6,013 bases of DNA, from positions 1 through 6,013 of the forward strand of contig JAAZKQ010000386.1 in assembly GCA_012799755.1 (NCBI GenBank). The letters run 5' to 3'. The translations under genes and the position numbers were made by a program. Under the pieces are notes generated by a model. It ran no database searches, had not been told where the DNA came from, and saw only the letters and a program-made list of their open reading frames with translations. The stretch's first letter is position 1, and the number at the start of each line of letters is the position of its first letter. The DNA is from Lentisphaerota bacterium (GTDB taxonomy: Bacteria; Verrucomicrobiota; Lentisphaeria; Oligosphaerales; Oligosphaeraceae). This document shows positions 6,010-6,013 of this stretch, one piece after another.

Positions 6010-6013
6010 TGCG

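Larger units (their letters stand above)
5685..6013. other. Gene-free repeat-rich stretch to the window edge
   Basis: No coding region is supported here. The only frame of any length (5772-5978, minus) is Arg/Pro/Ser-rich with no family pattern and lies across the repeats. The stretch contains inverted ATTGGC elements, scattered GGACTC units and an AATCTGCG array, listed separately. It probably represents degenerate intergenic repeat DNA between the broken ATPase gene and whatever lies beyond the window. Confidence 0.6.

Noticed and set aside
5736..6013. CRISPR array
   Set aside because: The repeats are 6-13 bases, irregularly spaced and partly degenerate, with no uniform spacers and no cas gene in the window.

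Overview
The window looks like bacterial chromosomal DNA from a polysaccharide-degrading organism. Genes in the left and middle parts are GC-rich, with strong third-position G/C preference and good AGGAG/AAAGGA ribosome binding sites. A secreted glycosidase, a secreted carbohydrate-binding-like protein and a Gfo/Idh/MocA oxidoreductase, together with degenerate repeats between genes, fit the PVC group (Lentisphaerota, Kiritimatiellota, Verrucomicrobiota or Planctomycetota). That placement is inferred from gene style; there is no marker gene.

Layout. Positions 1-539 have no convincing gene, only two small hairpins. Positions 540-1190 (+) encode a flavodoxin-fold NAD(P)H-dependent oxidoreductase with a CxxCxxC cysteine cluster. 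It converges on a three-gene leftward cluster, with a 40-base gap holding a GC-rich hairpin. Read in the direction of transcription, that cluster is: a Gfo/Idh/MocA NAD(P)-dependent oxidoreductase (5076-4045), a small secreted beta-sandwich protein resembling a glycosidase accessory domain (3962-3288), and a secreted two-glutamate glycoside hydrolase with a C-terminal CBM9-like domain (3246-1231). The gaps between them are 82 and 41 bases and each gene has its own Shine-Dalgarno, so one operon is likely. A consensus -10 box (TATAAT) with palindromes on both sides lies about 100 bases upstream of the first gene and is the probable regulated promoter.

Upstream of that promoter lies the 3' part of a broken AAA+ ATPase/DUF4143 gene (5242 to about 5627, minus strand), which has a one-base frameshift and no N-terminal part. 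The last 330 bases have no gene. They carry inverted ATTGGC repeats, at least six GGACTC units in one orientation (two inside a 13-base direct repeat) and a three-unit AATCTGCG tandem array. This looks like an eroding, repeat-rich junction.

Working model (inference): the glycosidase and its small partner are exported and attack a glycan, and the cytoplasmic oxidoreductase handles a released sugar or derivative. There is no transporter or regulator in the window, so the substrate is unknown. I did not find a clearly new defence or mobile system. The most unusual points are the stand-alone accessory-domain protein, the palindromic promoter and the repeat-rich right end.
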